A DNA stretch of 64,000 nt from RDYJ01 sp034931405 (GCF_034931405.1 NZ_JAYGHA010000017.1:62001-126000), one strand, 5' to 3'; counted from the stretch's first letter, positions 45,155-54,497 are shown. Translations and numbers: made by a program. The notes: generated by a model not told the origin, from the letters alone.

Positions 45155-45695
45155 ATCCTCATTGAATATTTAGGTAGAAAATTTAACTATCTCATAAGCT
45201 ATTTTATATGATTAATCCGATTTTTCATATTTTTGTATAGAGTATTTAACAGAGAAAATTAAACCCTACATAAAAACTCTCTCAAACCCTCTTACCTCTG
45301 CGTCCTCTGCGTCTCTGCGGTTAGTTCCTCTTCCTTCCTCTCTTCTTCCTTCGTGTTCTTCGTGTCTATCCCTACGGGACGCTACGCGAACGTGGTTAAT
45401 TTTCATACAAACCCCTACCCTTACCCACACCAATTAAACAACCATATAGTTAAATAACAGAATATCAATGTAAACAGAATTTACAAAAACCTGAGAGAAT
45501 CTTAGTTATTTGTTAAGATTTATCAAAAATGATTACGTTTTTTATATCATTTTGTTTCAGTTCGGGGATAAAACCCCCACTGAGTCAGAGTTTTCTGGTA
45601 AAAAACTCTTAATTGCCGAAGAAAATGGAAGAGAGAACCGGCATTAGCCGTGATGAACTTCCAGTAGAGAACACGCCTCAAAGGAGCTTATCTGA
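45155..45695. promoter_or_regulatory. chlH upstream region with interspersed repeats
   Basis: 541 bp. The middle (about 45290-45400) holds a common cyanobacterial repeat (CTCTGCGTCCTCTGCGTCTC ... TTCGTGTTCTTCGTGTC) into which a CCCTACGGGACGCTACGCGA cassette has inserted. The final ~130 bp form a GC-richer leader (GGGGATAAAACCCCC, ACCGGCATTAGCCGTG) ending in AAAGGAGCTTATCTGA before the ATG, a good ribosome binding site. No known riboswitch consensus was recognised. Confidence 0.6.
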
Positions 45696-48600
45696 ATGTT
45701 CACCCAGGTCAAGTCCACAATTAGACATATAGCACCTGACGATTTACGCGGACGCAATCTGATTAAAGTCGTTTATGTTGTACTTGAGTCCCAATACCAG
45801 AGTTCTTTATCTCAAGCGGTACGGGAAATTAACGCCCATCATCCCAGCCTAGCGATTGAAATCAGTGGATACTTGATTGAAGAACTACGCAACTCTGAAA
45901 ACTATGAGGAGTTGAAACGTGATATAGCAGATGCTAATATATTCATTGCTTCTCTGATTTTTATTGAAGACTTAGCACAGAAAGTAGTTGCGGCAGTTGA
46001 ACCCCATCGTGATAACCTAGATGTGTCGGTTGTTTTCCCCTCCATGCCCGAAGTGATGCGCCTTAACAAAATGGGTAGCTTCTCCTTGGCGCAATTAGGA
46101 CAATCCAAGAGCGTTATCGCCAACTTCATGAAAAAGCGCAAAGAAAAATCTGGCGCTGGTTTCCAAGATGGAATGTTGAAGTTGTTGCGGACACTTCCCC
46201 AAGTGCTGAAATTCCTACCAATGGAAAAAGCACAAGACGCGAGAAACTTCATGCTCAGTTTTCAGTATTGGCTAGGTGGTTCAGCAGAAAACTTGGAAAA
46301 CTTCTTGCTGATGCTGGCTGATAAATACGTCTTAAAAGGCGAAGACAGACAAAAATTAGCTGCTGCTGACTATCAAGCACCAGTTGTTTATCCCGACATG
46401 GGTATTTGGCATCCTTTAGCGCCAAATATGTTTGAGGATGTGCGAGAATATCTGAACTGGTATGCTACCCGCAGAGATATTTCTCGAAATCTCAAAGACC
46501 CCCTTGCACCATGTGTAGGCTTGGTTTTACAACGGACTCACCTAGTTACCGGTGATGATGCACATTATGTGGCAATTGTCCAGGAATTAGAATCATTAGG
46601 CGCAAAAGTTCTCCCTGTGTTTGCTGGTGGTTTGGATTTCTCTAAACCCATAGAAAGTTACTTCTATGAACCAACAACTAAATTGCAGTTAGTAGATGCG
46701 GTAGTATCCTTAACTGGTTTCGCTTTAGTGGGTGGACCCGCTAGACAAGACCATCCTAAAGCTATTGAAGCATTAAAACGGTTAAATCGTCCCTACATGG
46801 TGGCGTTGCCTTTGGTCTTCCAAACCACCGAAGAATGGCTAGATAGTGATTTGGGGTTACATCCCATTCAAGTGGCTTTACAGATTGCTATACCTGAACT
46901 AGACGGAGCAATTGAGCCTATTATCCTATCCGGTAAAGATGGGGCAACTGGGAAAGCGATCGCTTTACAAGATAGAGTCGAAATAGTCGCCCAAAGAGCG
47001 TTAAAATGGGCAAAACTCCGCAGCAAACCCAAATTAATTAAAAAAGTCGCCATCACCGTTTTCAGCTTCCCACCCGATAAAGGTAACGTGGGAACAGCCG
47101 CATACTTAGACGTATTCGGTTCTATCCATGAAGTCATGAAAGGACTGAGAAACAACGGTTACGACGTGCAGGACATTCCCGAAACTCCCCAAGAGTTGCT
47201 AGAACAAGTCATCCACGACGCACAAGCACAATACAACAGCCCCGAACTCAACATTGCTTACAAAATGTCCGTGCCAGAATATGAAGCACTGACACCATAC
47301 TCCCAACGCTTAGAAGAAAACTGGGGACCACCTCCAGGAAACTTAAACAGTGATGGACAAAATCTGTTAATCTACGGAAAGCAGTTTGGTAACGTTTTCA
47401 TCGGTGTACAACCAACATTTGGTTATGAAGGCGACCCCATGCGGTTGTTATTCTCCCGTTCCGCTAGTCCTCACCACGGTTTCGCAGCTTACTACACCTA
47501 CCTAGAAAAAATTTGGGGCGCTGATGCTGTGTTACACTTTGGTACACATGGCTCATTGGAATTCATGCCTGGTAAGCAAATGGGAATGTCTGGTGACTGT
47601 TATCCAGATCAACTAATTGGCTCAATTCCTAATCTGTATTATTACGCAGCCAATAACCCCAGTGAAGCCACAATTGCTAAACGTCGCAGTTACGCAGAAA
47701 CAATTTCTTACCTGACACCACCTGCGGAAAATGCTGGTTTATACAAAGGTTTGAAGGAACTCAGCGAGTTAATTGCTTCTTACCAAACTTTGAAAGACAC
47801 AGGACGCGGTGTTTCCATTGTCAATTCCATCATGGATAAATGCCGCATTGTCAACTTAGACAAGGATATTGAGTTACCCGAAACCGACTCTAAGGATATG
47901 ACCTCAGAAGAACGGGATAATATTGTTGGTAGCGTTTATCGCCGGTTGATGGAAATTGAATCGCGCTTATTACCTTGTGGACTGCACGTAATTGGTAAAC
48001 CTCCAACTGCCGAAGAAGCGATCGCAACTTTAGTCAATATTGCCAGTTTAGATCGACAAGAGGAAGAAATTCAAGGTTTACCCGGAATTATTGCTAGAAG
48101 TCTGGGACGCACCATTGAAGATATCTACAGAAACAACGATGCCGGCATTTTAGCAGATGTGCAACTATTACAAGATATCACCCTCGCTACCCGTGCGGCT
48201 GTAACGGCATTAGTTCAAGAACAAATTGACGCAGAAGGTCGAGTTATCGCGGTTTCCAAGTTGAATTTCTTGTACATGGGTAGAAAAGAACCTTGGTTAG
48301 AATCACTGCATCAATCAGGTTACACCAAAGTTGATACCTCTGCGTTGAAACCCCTGTTTGAATATTTGGAATTCTGCTTAAAACAAGTTTGTGCAGATAA
48401 CGAACTGGGTGGACTTCTCCAAGGTTTAGCCGGTGAATATATTCTCCCTGGTCCCGGTGGAGATCCTATCCGTAATCCTGACGTATTACCCACTGGTAAA
48501 AATATTCACGCTTTAGATCCCCAATCTATCCCCACTTCTGCCGCAGTTCAATCTGCGAAAATCGTCGTGGATAGGTTGTTGGAACGCAACAAGTCGGAAA

Positions 48601-49682
48601 ATGAAGGAAACTGGCCAGAAACCATCGCCTGTGTCCTCTGGGGTACAGATAACATCAAAACCTACGGTGAATCCCTCGCCCAAATTATGTGGATGATTGG
48701 TGTGCGTCCAGTACCCGATGCTTTGGGACGGGTGAACAAGTTGGAATTGATACCTTTAGAAGAGTTGGGTCGTCCTAGAATTGATGTTGTCATTAACTGT
48801 TCTGGTGTATTCCGCGACTTGTTCATTAACCAAATGAATTTGCTTGACCAAGGTGTGAAAATGGCTGCTGAAGCTGATGAACCTTTGGAAATGAATTTTG
48901 TCCGCAAGCACGCTTTGAAGCAATCTGAGGACATGGGCATAAATCTGCGTCAAGCTGCAACTCGCGTTTTCTCTAATGCTTCTGGTTCTTATTCTTCTAA
49001 TATTAACCTTGCGGTCGAGAATAGCACTTGGGATAGTGAAGCTGAGTTGCAAGAAATGTATTTGAAGCGCAAATCTTTCTCTTTCAATTCTGATAATCCT
49101 GGGGTTATGGATGAGTCAAGAGAGATTTTTGAAACTACTTTGAAAACTGCTGATGCAACTTTCCAGAATCTCGATTCTTCGGAAATCAGTTTAACAGATG
49201 TTTCCCATTATTTTGACTCTGATCCGACTAAGTTAGTTGCAAGTCTGCGTGCAGATGGGAAAAAACCATCTTCTTACATTGCAGATACAACTACAGCGAA
49301 TGCACAGGTGAGAACTTTATCAGAAACTGTGCGTTTAGATGCGCGGACGAAGTTGTTAAATCCCAAATGGTATGAGGGAATGTTGTCTCACGGTTACGAA
49401 GGTGTGCGCGAACTTTCTAAGCGGTTGGTAAATACCACTGGTTGGAGTGCGACTGCTGGTGCTGTGGATAATTGGATTTATGAGGACACGAATGAGACTT
49501 TCATCAAAGATGAGGAAATGCAAAAACGTTTGATGAATCTCAATCCTCATTCTTTCCGCAAGATTGTTTCTACTTTGTTGGAAATGAATGGACGCGGTTA
49601 TTGGGAGACTAGTGAGGAGAATTTAGATCGTTTGCGTGAGTTGTATCAGGAGGTGGAAAACCGGATTGAGGGTATAGAATAG
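45696..49682 (+). CDS. chlH: Magnesium chelatase subunit H
   Basis: Largest subunit of Mg-chelatase; binds protoporphyrin IX and, with ChlI and ChlD, inserts Mg2+ in the first committed step of chlorophyll synthesis. 1328 residues, the standard length for the cyanobacterial protein. Seen: N-terminal segment FTQVKSTIRHIAPDDLRGR, the CobN-like middle region (HFGTHGSLEFMPGKQMGMSG, the porphyrin-associated motif) and the C-terminal conserved WYEGMLSHGYEGVRE. It is a core gene inside the accessory island. A strong terminator follows. Confidence 0.98.
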   Translation: MFTQVKSTIRHIAPDDLRGRNLIKVVYVVLESQYQSSLSQAVREINAHHPSLAIEISGYLIEELRNSENYEELKRDIADANIFIASLIFIEDLAQKVVAAVEPHRDNLDVSVVFPSMPEVMRLNKMGSFSLAQLGQSKSVIANFMKKRKEKSGAGFQDGMLKLLRTLPQVLKFLPMEKAQDARNFMLSFQYWLGGSAENLENFLLMLADKYVLKGEDRQKLAAADYQAPVVYPDMGIWHPLAPNMFEDVREYLNWYATRRDISRNLKDPLAPCVGLVLQRTHLVTGDDAHYVAIVQELESLGAKVLPVFAGGLDFSKPIESYFYEPTTKLQLVDAVVSLTGFALVGGPARQDHPKAIEALKRLNRPYMVALPLVFQTTEEWLDSDLGLHPIQVALQIAIPELDGAIEPIILSGKDGATGKAIALQDRVEIVAQRALKWAKLRSKPKLIKKVAITVFSFPPDKGNVGTAAYLDVFGSIHEVMKGLRNNGYDVQDIPETPQELLEQVIHDAQAQYNSPELNIAYKMSVPEYEALTPYSQRLEENWGPPPGNLNSDGQNLLIYGKQFGNVFIGVQPTFGYEGDPMRLLFSRSASPHHGFAAYYTYLEKIWGADAVLHFGTHGSLEFMPGKQMGMSGDCYPDQLIGSIPNLYYYAANNPSEATIAKRRSYAETISYLTPPAENAGLYKGLKELSELIASYQTLKDTGRGVSIVNSIMDKCRIVNLDKDIELPETDSKDMTSEERDNIVGSVYRRLMEIESRLLPCGLHVIGKPPTAEEAIATLVNIASLDRQEEEIQGLPGIIARSLGRTIEDIYRNNDAGILADVQLLQDITLATRAAVTALVQEQIDAEGRVIAVSKLNFLYMGRKEPWLESLHQSGYTKVDTSALKPLFEYLEFCLKQVCADNELGGLLQGLAGEYILPGPGGDPIRNPDVLPTGKNIHALDPQSIPTSAAVQSAKIVVDRLLERNKSENEGNWPETIACVLWGTDNIKTYGESLAQIMWMIGVRPVPDALGRVNKLELIPLEELGRPRIDVVINCSGVFRDLFINQMNLLDQGVKMAAEADEPLEMNFVRKHALKQSEDMGINLRQAATRVFSNASGSYSSNINLAVENSTWDSEAELQEMYLKRKSFSFNSDNPGVMDESREIFETTLKTADATFQNLDSSEISLTDVSHYFDSDPTKLVASLRADGKKPSSYIADTTTANAQVRTLSETVRLDARTKLLNPKWYEGMLSHGYEGVRELSKRLVNTTGWSATAGAVDNWIYEDTNETFIKDEEMQKRLMNLNPHSFRKIVSTLLEMNGRGYWETSEENLDRLRELYQEVENRIEGIE

Positions 49683-49690
49683 GATTAGAT

Positions 49691-49716
49691 GGGCAGGTTT
49701 TATACCTGCCTTTTTT
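49691..49716 (+). terminator. Rho-independent terminator of chlH
   Basis: Stem GGCAGGT / ACCTGCC with a TTTAT loop, followed by TTTTTT, 10 bp after the chlH stop codon. Confidence 0.9.
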
Positions 49717-49744
49717 ATAAATAGGAGAAAATTATAAATCTAAT

Positions 49745-50425
49745 TTATTCAGAATCTAAATATTCTTGGTTAACTAAATATTCATCAATATTTTCTAAAA
49801 TTTGTCTAAGGTATTTGATAACTCTTTCACTTATTTCAACAAGATTTTTTGCGGATGTAGTTTTACCAACTTCTTTAAAGGACATAACACCATGAGCTAA
49901 ATCATTTCTATGCTCCTTAATGGAAAGTAAATCAAATCCATCTCTTGTATCAATATCAGTTGTAGCGGAAAATCCATATTGTTTTGCTATTTTCTTAATT
50001 TCTTTTGCATCAACATTACCAGAAAATAACTCATCTTGATTAAAGCCAGATTCAATAATATCATTGAAAATATTTCCTATTTTTTCTACAACATTATTAA
50101 CACCACATTCTTGTACATTTTTTTTGACGTTTTGCAAAATTATTTTTTTAATTTCTATTCTAAGTTGATTGAATGCTACCCCTTTATCACTCATTTCATC
50201 AAAAATACTCTGAATAGCATTTCTCATAGTAGATTCTACAAGATTGTAAAGCAATAAAAATCCGGTAGCTTTTAAACTTTTATCTAATTCAGTATCTATT
50301 TTAGAAATAACACCATCTTGACTTAGTAGAATTTTCTCCTGTTCTAAATCTCTCAGAAAACAAAGATAATTACTAACATCGTTAGCACGTTCATCAAAAT
50401 CCTCTAAATCTAATACTCTGTTCAC
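49745..50425 (-). CDS. HEPN RNase of the MAE_28990/MAE_18760 type, partner of DUF262 gene
   Basis: 226 residues, helical, soluble. SIKEHRNDLAHGVMSF carries the R-x4-H active-site motif near residue 180. The N-terminal part (GFLLLYNLVESTMRNAIQSI) matches the first HEPN helices of the MAE_28990 family as I know it. The gene follows the DUF262 gene after 5 bp on the same strand. This HEPN protein is not obviously similar to the one at 7685-8326 outside the motif, although both are encoded behind a DUF262 gene. Predicted RNase effector. Confidence 0.85.
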   Translation of the reverse strand: MNRVLDLEDFDERANDVSNYLCFLRDLEQEKILLSQDGVISKIDTELDKSLKATGFLLLYNLVESTMRNAIQSIFDEMSDKGVAFNQLRIEIKKIILQNVKKNVQECGVNNVVEKIGNIFNDIIESGFNQDELFSGNVDAKEIKKIAKQYGFSATTDIDTRDGFDLLSIKEHRNDLAHGVMSFKEVGKTTSAKNLVEISERVIKYLRQILENIDEYLVNQEYLDSE

Positions 50426-50430
50426 TATAC

Positions 50431-51540
50431 TTAACCTAAAATCTGATCACGAACATATTCAATACGACGAATCACTTTATTTCTAGAACTACTCGCATTG
50501 CTGCTTGTATATTCTCTAAACTCCTTGGAATTTATAAAATCTAGTGATGTAGGTTTAAGGTTATCTTGCTGTCTTAAAGCTAATGCTATCCCAACCGCAA
50601 GAGATTCAAATTTAATTCTAGTTGTAGTTCTATCTTTGTTCTTACCTTGTCTAAAACCTGTGGGAAAATATCTTTCCACAAAATCAAGCATTGAATAAAA
50701 TTCATTTTTCATGCTTTCTAAAGTATTTTGATCTGTTCGGTTCATAGTTTCTAAATACTTATCAAGAAACTCTGTAATATTTTTATATTTATTAAATTCC
50801 TGATAATTATTTAGAAAAGCAAAAAACCGTAAAACAAATTCTTGGGGTTCTACTCTCCTAATTGACGGTTCTGTAAAAGCACAAAGACTAATAAATCTTT
50901 CTGATTTTGCTAATTCATCTATTACATTAAGAAAAGCACCTCTTATAATACCTCGGCGTTTTTCCATTTCATTTAATTCAACACTACCCGTATTTATTCT
51001 TTCAAATAAATCTCTACGAGCTTCTTCATCTGCTTCTTCTGATAGTTGAATTACTCTGAGAGTTGTTCTTTTAAATCTTCTTTGTCGGGCAATATTTAGA
51101 TCAGAAAATCGAAACCCTTCTAGCTTTTTTAACTTTTCCAGGTTTTCTAATTGTAATTCATTATTAAGGAAATTGACTAAAGTACGAAGTCTTTGTGTTC
51201 CATCTATAATTTCTAAACGACCATCTTTAGTTTCTGAATAATTTTCTTCTTCTTCACCAGAAATATCCGCCACATAAATGTAAGGAATAGGTAAACCCAA
51301 GAGAATAGACTCAATAAACTTAGATTGTCTTACTTTATCCCAAGCCATCTCTCTCTGGTAGTCGGGAATAAATATTTCGTTTGAATCATCATTAATACCA
51401 TTTAGATATTTGTCAACTATAACTTCAATAGGGTATTCAATGGTGTTATAATCGACAGATTTTTTCTTTTCGCGGATTTGCATTTCTGCTTCTTCCTGCA
51501 TTTGATCTGTAATACTTTTAGTTAATAAATTGTTACTCAT
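50431..51540 (-). CDS. DUF262 domain protein without HNH domain
   Basis: 369 residues. DUF262 motifs: FIPDYQREMAWDKVRQSKFI, LLGLPIPYIYVAD, IIDGTQRLRTLVNFL and LFERINTGSVELNEMEKRRG. The C-terminal ~120 residues are helical, without the H-N-H motif of DUF1524. First gene of a two-gene operon with the HEPN RNase. DUF262 proteins relate to ParB and bind or hydrolyse NTPs; in GmrSD and SspE they sense modified DNA. Confidence 0.88.
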   Translation of the reverse strand: MSNNLLTKSITDQMQEEAEMQIREKKKSVDYNTIEYPIEVIVDKYLNGINDDSNEIFIPDYQREMAWDKVRQSKFIESILLGLPIPYIYVADISGEEEENYSETKDGRLEIIDGTQRLRTLVNFLNNELQLENLEKLKKLEGFRFSDLNIARQRRFKRTTLRVIQLSEEADEEARRDLFERINTGSVELNEMEKRRGIIRGAFLNVIDELAKSERFISLCAFTEPSIRRVEPQEFVLRFFAFLNNYQEFNKYKNITEFLDKYLETMNRTDQNTLESMKNEFYSMLDFVERYFPTGFRQGKNKDRTTTRIKFESLAVGIALALRQQDNLKPTSLDFINSKEFREYTSSNASSSRNKVIRRIEYVRDQILG

Positions 51541-51685
51541 ATTAGATGGAAATATCTAAGTGATTATATCTATCTTATCCTAATTTTCCCCTCTTTAGCC
51601 AATCTTATGTTGAAAATAAATTTTTATCCAACCTCAGTAAACAAAGTTTTGATAATATTTTATACAAAGTATCATTATTGTAGGA

Positions 51686-52385
51686 ATGTAAGGCGGTGCG
51701 ATAGCGTAAGCGCTGCTGCAAGCAGTTCGCTGTTTAGGGGTGTGGGGAAATGCGATAGCGTAAGCGCTGCTGCAAGCAGTTCGCTGTTTTGGGGGTGTTT
51801 GGGGGTGCGATAGCGTTCGCAAAGCGTCCCGGAGGGAACTAGTGCTGCTGCAAGCAGTTCGCTGTTGGGGATGTGGGGATGCGATAGCGTAAGCNNNNNN
51901 NNNNNNNNNNNNNNNNNNNNNNNNNNNNNNNNNNNNNNNNNNNNNNNNNNNNNNNNNNNNNNNNNNNNNNNNNNNNNNNNNNNNNNNNNNNNNNNNNNNN
52001 NNNNNTTTGGAATGTTGGGAGTGCGATCGCTTTTGGGAATGTGGGGTGCGATCGCTTTTAGGATGTGGGAGTGCGATCGCTTTTTGGGGTGTAGGAGTGC
52101 GATCGCTTTTGGGGTTTTGGGGGTGCGATCGCTTTTGGGATGTGGGGATGCGACGCTTTTGGGGTTTTGGGGGTGCGATCGCTTTTGGGGTTTTGGGGGT
52201 GCGATCGCTTTTTGGGATATGGGGGTGCGATCGCTTTTGGGATGTGGAAGTGCGATCGCTGTTTGGGGTGTGGGATGCGATCGCTGTTTGGGGATGTTGG
52301 GATGCGATCGCTTTTGGGGTGTGGGGGTGCGATAGCGTTCGCAAAGCGTCCCGGAGGGAACTAGCGCTCCGTAGAAATCGCTTTT
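51686..52385. repeat. Modular repeat array A6 with assembly gap
   Basis: The largest array. The left part has three copies of GCGATAGCGTAAGCGCTGCT-GCAAGCAGTTCGCTGTT and one long cassette with GCGTCCCGGAGGGAACTAG. The right part has about 12 plain GCGATCGC sites spaced by TTTTGGGGTTTTGGGGGT-type sequence, ending in another long cassette. 51895-52005 is N (111 bases). The spacers are the reverse complement of those in arrays A1-A5. Confidence 0.9.
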
Positions 52386-52391
52386 TTGCTT

Positions 52392-52592
52392 TTACTGAAT
52401 ACTTTCAATTAATTTAATATTATTTCTTAACCATTCATTGACTAAAATTTGCACATCTATATTTTTTTCCTGAGCAATTTTTTTGAAAAAATTATCAACA
52501 TCTGGTTCAAGGTAAATAGGATAATGAAAAGTTGCATCAGAATGATAAAATTTACCTTGTTCAGCTTGTGAAAAATCATATTCTGCTTTCAT
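52392..52592 (-). CDS. BrnA-type antitoxin
   Basis: 66 residues. Helical C-terminus (FKKIAQEKNIDVQILVNEWL) like the ribbon-helix-helix end of BrnA antitoxins; a DNA-binding role is expected. It overlaps the end of the toxin gene by 4 bp and is second in the operon, the usual BrnT-BrnA order. Confidence 0.78.
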   Translation of the reverse strand: MKAEYDFSQAEQGKFYHSDATFHYPIYLEPDVDNFFKKIAQEKNIDVQILVNEWLRNNIKLIESIQ

Positions 52593-52888
52593 AGCTTTCT
52601 TCCTTGATAATACTGCTGTTCATTAAAAGTTGCTTTCCGTGCTGAAATAATACGAATCAAACACGAGTCTTCATCTGTTTGTTCAAAAGTATGAATAACA
52701 ACCCTTAAAATACCCGTTTCATCTAAACCTATAGTAATCCATCTGTCTTCATAATCACTATGTTCTTCATCATATAAACTTAATTGATATTGATCACGAA
52801 AAACAGTTGATGCTAAACGAAAATTGATTTGATGTTTACGAATATTCTGTTTTTCTTTTGCTGGATTCCAATCAAAATTATAACGCAA
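52589..52888 (-). CDS. BrnT-type toxin (RelE-fold RNase)
   Basis: 99 residues. FDWNPAKEKQNIRKHQINF at the N-terminus, then RWITIGLDETGILRVV and IRIISARKATFNEQQYY, all typical of BrnT. Expected to be a ribonuclease that inhibits translation. No damage seen, in contrast to the two toxin genes further right. Confidence 0.93.
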   Translation of the reverse strand: MRYNFDWNPAKEKQNIRKHQINFRLASTVFRDQYQLSLYDEEHSDYEDRWITIGLDETGILRVVIHTFEQTDEDSCLIRIISARKATFNEQQYYQGRKL

Positions 52889-52974
52889 ATTTATAAATTA
52901 CAAGAGATTAAATAAGTTGACACCATAATTATACCATAATTTTATACTTTGACAGTATTATCGGTAGTTTAACG

Positions 52975-53065
52975 TAGGTATCGCTGTTTGGGGATATTGG
53001 GAGTGCGATAGCGAAGCGCTCCGTAGGAATCACTTGTTGGGGATGTGGGGATGCGATCGCTTTTG
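52975..53065. repeat. Modular repeat array A7
   Basis: GTATCGCTGTTTGGGGATATTGG, then a long cassette GCGATAGCGAAGCGCTCCGT-AGGAATCAC, then GGGGATGTGGGGATGCGATCGC. Same sense as A6, directly 3' of the ParE-like toxin gene. Confidence 0.8.
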
Positions 53066-53076
53066 AGTCTCAAATT

Positions 53077-53419
53077 TTATAACTCATCTCCTAATAAATC
53101 CTGTATATTTTCTAATCTCTGCTGAGAACCATGACGAACACGATGAATATACACAACTCCTTCCTCTTCCCCAAGATTTTGAACCGTAAATAAAATCAAA
53201 AATTGTTTTTGGTAAAGAAGTTGTCGAACTTCAATTCCCATATACTTACTTTCTATAGCTAAAGAACAACGTTGTGGAAAATTTTCCAACGTCAGCATAA
53301 TTTCATAACATCCCCGCACCCAACGAAAAGCTCTTTCTGTGTGAATCCTCTTTTATCCACAGGAAAATACTCTCAATATCAGCAATAGCACTAGGTGAAA
53401 TCTCAATCCGGTATGCCAT
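53077..53419 (-). pseudogene. RelE/ParE-family toxin with a frameshift
   Basis: The ATG is at 53419 (MAYRIEISPSAIADIESIFL); the frame then stops early after LGAGML. The downstream part (RGCYEIMLTLENFPQRCSLA to the stop at 53077) is in another frame. Deleting one base of the A-run at 53326-53329 (a T-run on the coding strand) joins them as SFRWVRGCYE, the family's normal reading. So the toxin is inactivated by a one-base slip, or the base is a sequencing error. The antitoxin gene is intact and overlaps the toxin start by 17 bp. Confidence 0.85.
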
Positions 53420-53693
53420 ATTTTTCCTTAAATTCTGCAAATGCTTGATTTAAGGGCATACCCTCGCCTTGTTTAAACTCATTTATGCTTTGACGTATCT
53501 TAGCAACAGATTCCAGTAATTCCAGTCTATCAATGAGTTTTTGATAGCTTTCAGCATCTTGAACCACAGCAGCAGCTTTACCATTCACAGTCAACACAAT
53601 GGGAGATTGAGTTTCTTTTAACTTATCCAGAAACATCTTTGCTCCGCGCTGAAATTCTGATAAGGGGTGAATATCGCTTAAGCTAAACATCAT
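53403..53693 (-). CDS. Phd/YefM-type antitoxin
   Basis: 96 residues. DIHPLSEFQRGAKMFLDKLK plus SPIVLTVNGKAAAVVQDAES is the standard Phd/YefM N-terminal DNA-binding fold; the C-terminus (FKQGEGMPLNQAFAEFKEK) binds the toxin. Its partner is the frameshifted toxin at 53077-53419, so this antitoxin may now be an orphan. Confidence 0.9.
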   Translation of the reverse strand: MMFSLSDIHPLSEFQRGAKMFLDKLKETQSPIVLTVNGKAAAVVQDAESYQKLIDRLELLESVAKIRQSINEFKQGEGMPLNQAFAEFKEKYGIPD

Positions 53694-53756
53694 AATTTCA
53701 ATAAATTATTTGATAATTTAATGTTAATTGTATGAAAATATTTTGTCAAGGGAAGA

Positions 53757-53860
53757 GATCGCTGTTGGAGATGTTGGGAGTGCGATAGCGTAAGCACTCC
53801 GTAGGAATCGCTTTTTGGGGATGTGGGAATGCGATAGCGAAGCGCTCCGTAGGAATCAAA
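53757..53860. repeat. Modular repeat array A8
   Basis: Two long cassettes (GCGATAGCGTAAGCACTCCG and GCGATAGCGAAGCGCTCCGT) with spacers TGTTGGAGATGTTGGGA and TTTTTGGGGATGTGGGAAT, directly 3' of the second damaged toxin gene. Confidence 0.85.
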
Positions 53861-53863
53861 AAA

Positions 53864-54189
53864 TTAAACTTCCTCATCTAAGAATGGCAAGAGATCCTCT
53901 AAATCTCTCGCTCCATGCAAAACCCGTAGAACCTCCACTTCTCTTGAACTTTATAAAAAATCAAATAGTCCTTAAAATTCTTAATCCGCCACTGACGAAT
54001 TGTTCCCATATCCGACAAAGACGACACAACCTTACCCATATTGGGAGTTATTGCCAATTGAGCAAAAGCACACTCAACAAACTCCAAAAACTTCCCCCCC
54101 GATTCCCGATTACCATTCACCAAAATATAATTTGCTTGTTGTCTGATATCTTGAGTAGCACGATTGCGAACAATTACCTGAAAAGCCAT
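53864..54189 (-). pseudogene. Second ParE/RelE-family toxin with a C-terminal frameshift
   Basis: ATG at 54189 (MAFQVIVRNRATQDIRQQAN). The open frame ends early at 53899 with the odd tail WRFYGFCMEREI. The alternative frame reads EVEVLRVLHGARDLEDLLPF to a stop at 53864, the canonical ParE C-terminus. A two-base slip in the CTCT tract at 53941-53944 accounts for the shift. The protein probably lacks its normal final strand and is inactive, or this is a sequencing error. The antitoxin gene just upstream is intact. Confidence 0.88.
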
Positions 54190-54194
54190 GATTA

Positions 54195-54437
54195 CTACTG
54201 CGCCGCACCAAAGATTGATCGGCGCAAATCTTGCCAATATTCAGGAGTTACAGGTTCTGCTTCTGAGTCCAAACCTTCTTGCAACAAACTAGCTAATTTT
54301 GCTTGAGCATCCTTACGCTGTTGATCTTGCTGCAACAACATCAAAAAATAGTCCGCTACAGTAGCATAATTGCCAGATTGAAGCTGAACCTCAAGATAAG
54401 ACTCAAGTTCTTTTGGTATCGGAAAACTCACATTCAT
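54195..54437 (-). CDS. ParD-type antitoxin
   Basis: 80 residues. MNVSFPIPKELESYLEVQLQ and SGNYATVADYFLMLLQQDQ form the ribbon-helix-helix domain; the C-terminus (EPVTPEYWQDLRRSIFG) binds the toxin. It ends 5 bp before the toxin start codon at 54189. Its partner is frameshifted. Confidence 0.92.
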   Translation of the reverse strand: MNVSFPIPKELESYLEVQLQSGNYATVADYFLMLLQQDQQRKDAQAKLASLLQEGLDSEAEPVTPEYWQDLRRSIFGAAQ

Positions 54438-54497
54438 AAGATACTAATATGAATAAAATCTTATTAGTATCTTATCATTTTTTATTCTGGTGATGAA

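Noticed and set aside
45155..45695. Riboswitch or leader peptide before chlH
   Set aside because: A GC-rich leader with hairpins is visible but I match no known riboswitch consensus and no short ORF with a ribosome binding site; left as 5' region only.
51607..52417. Several ORFs of 65-236 codons crossing array A6 and its N gap
   Set aside because: The frames contain runs of unknown bases and repeat-derived peptides (LLGCGGAIAFG-type); not genes.
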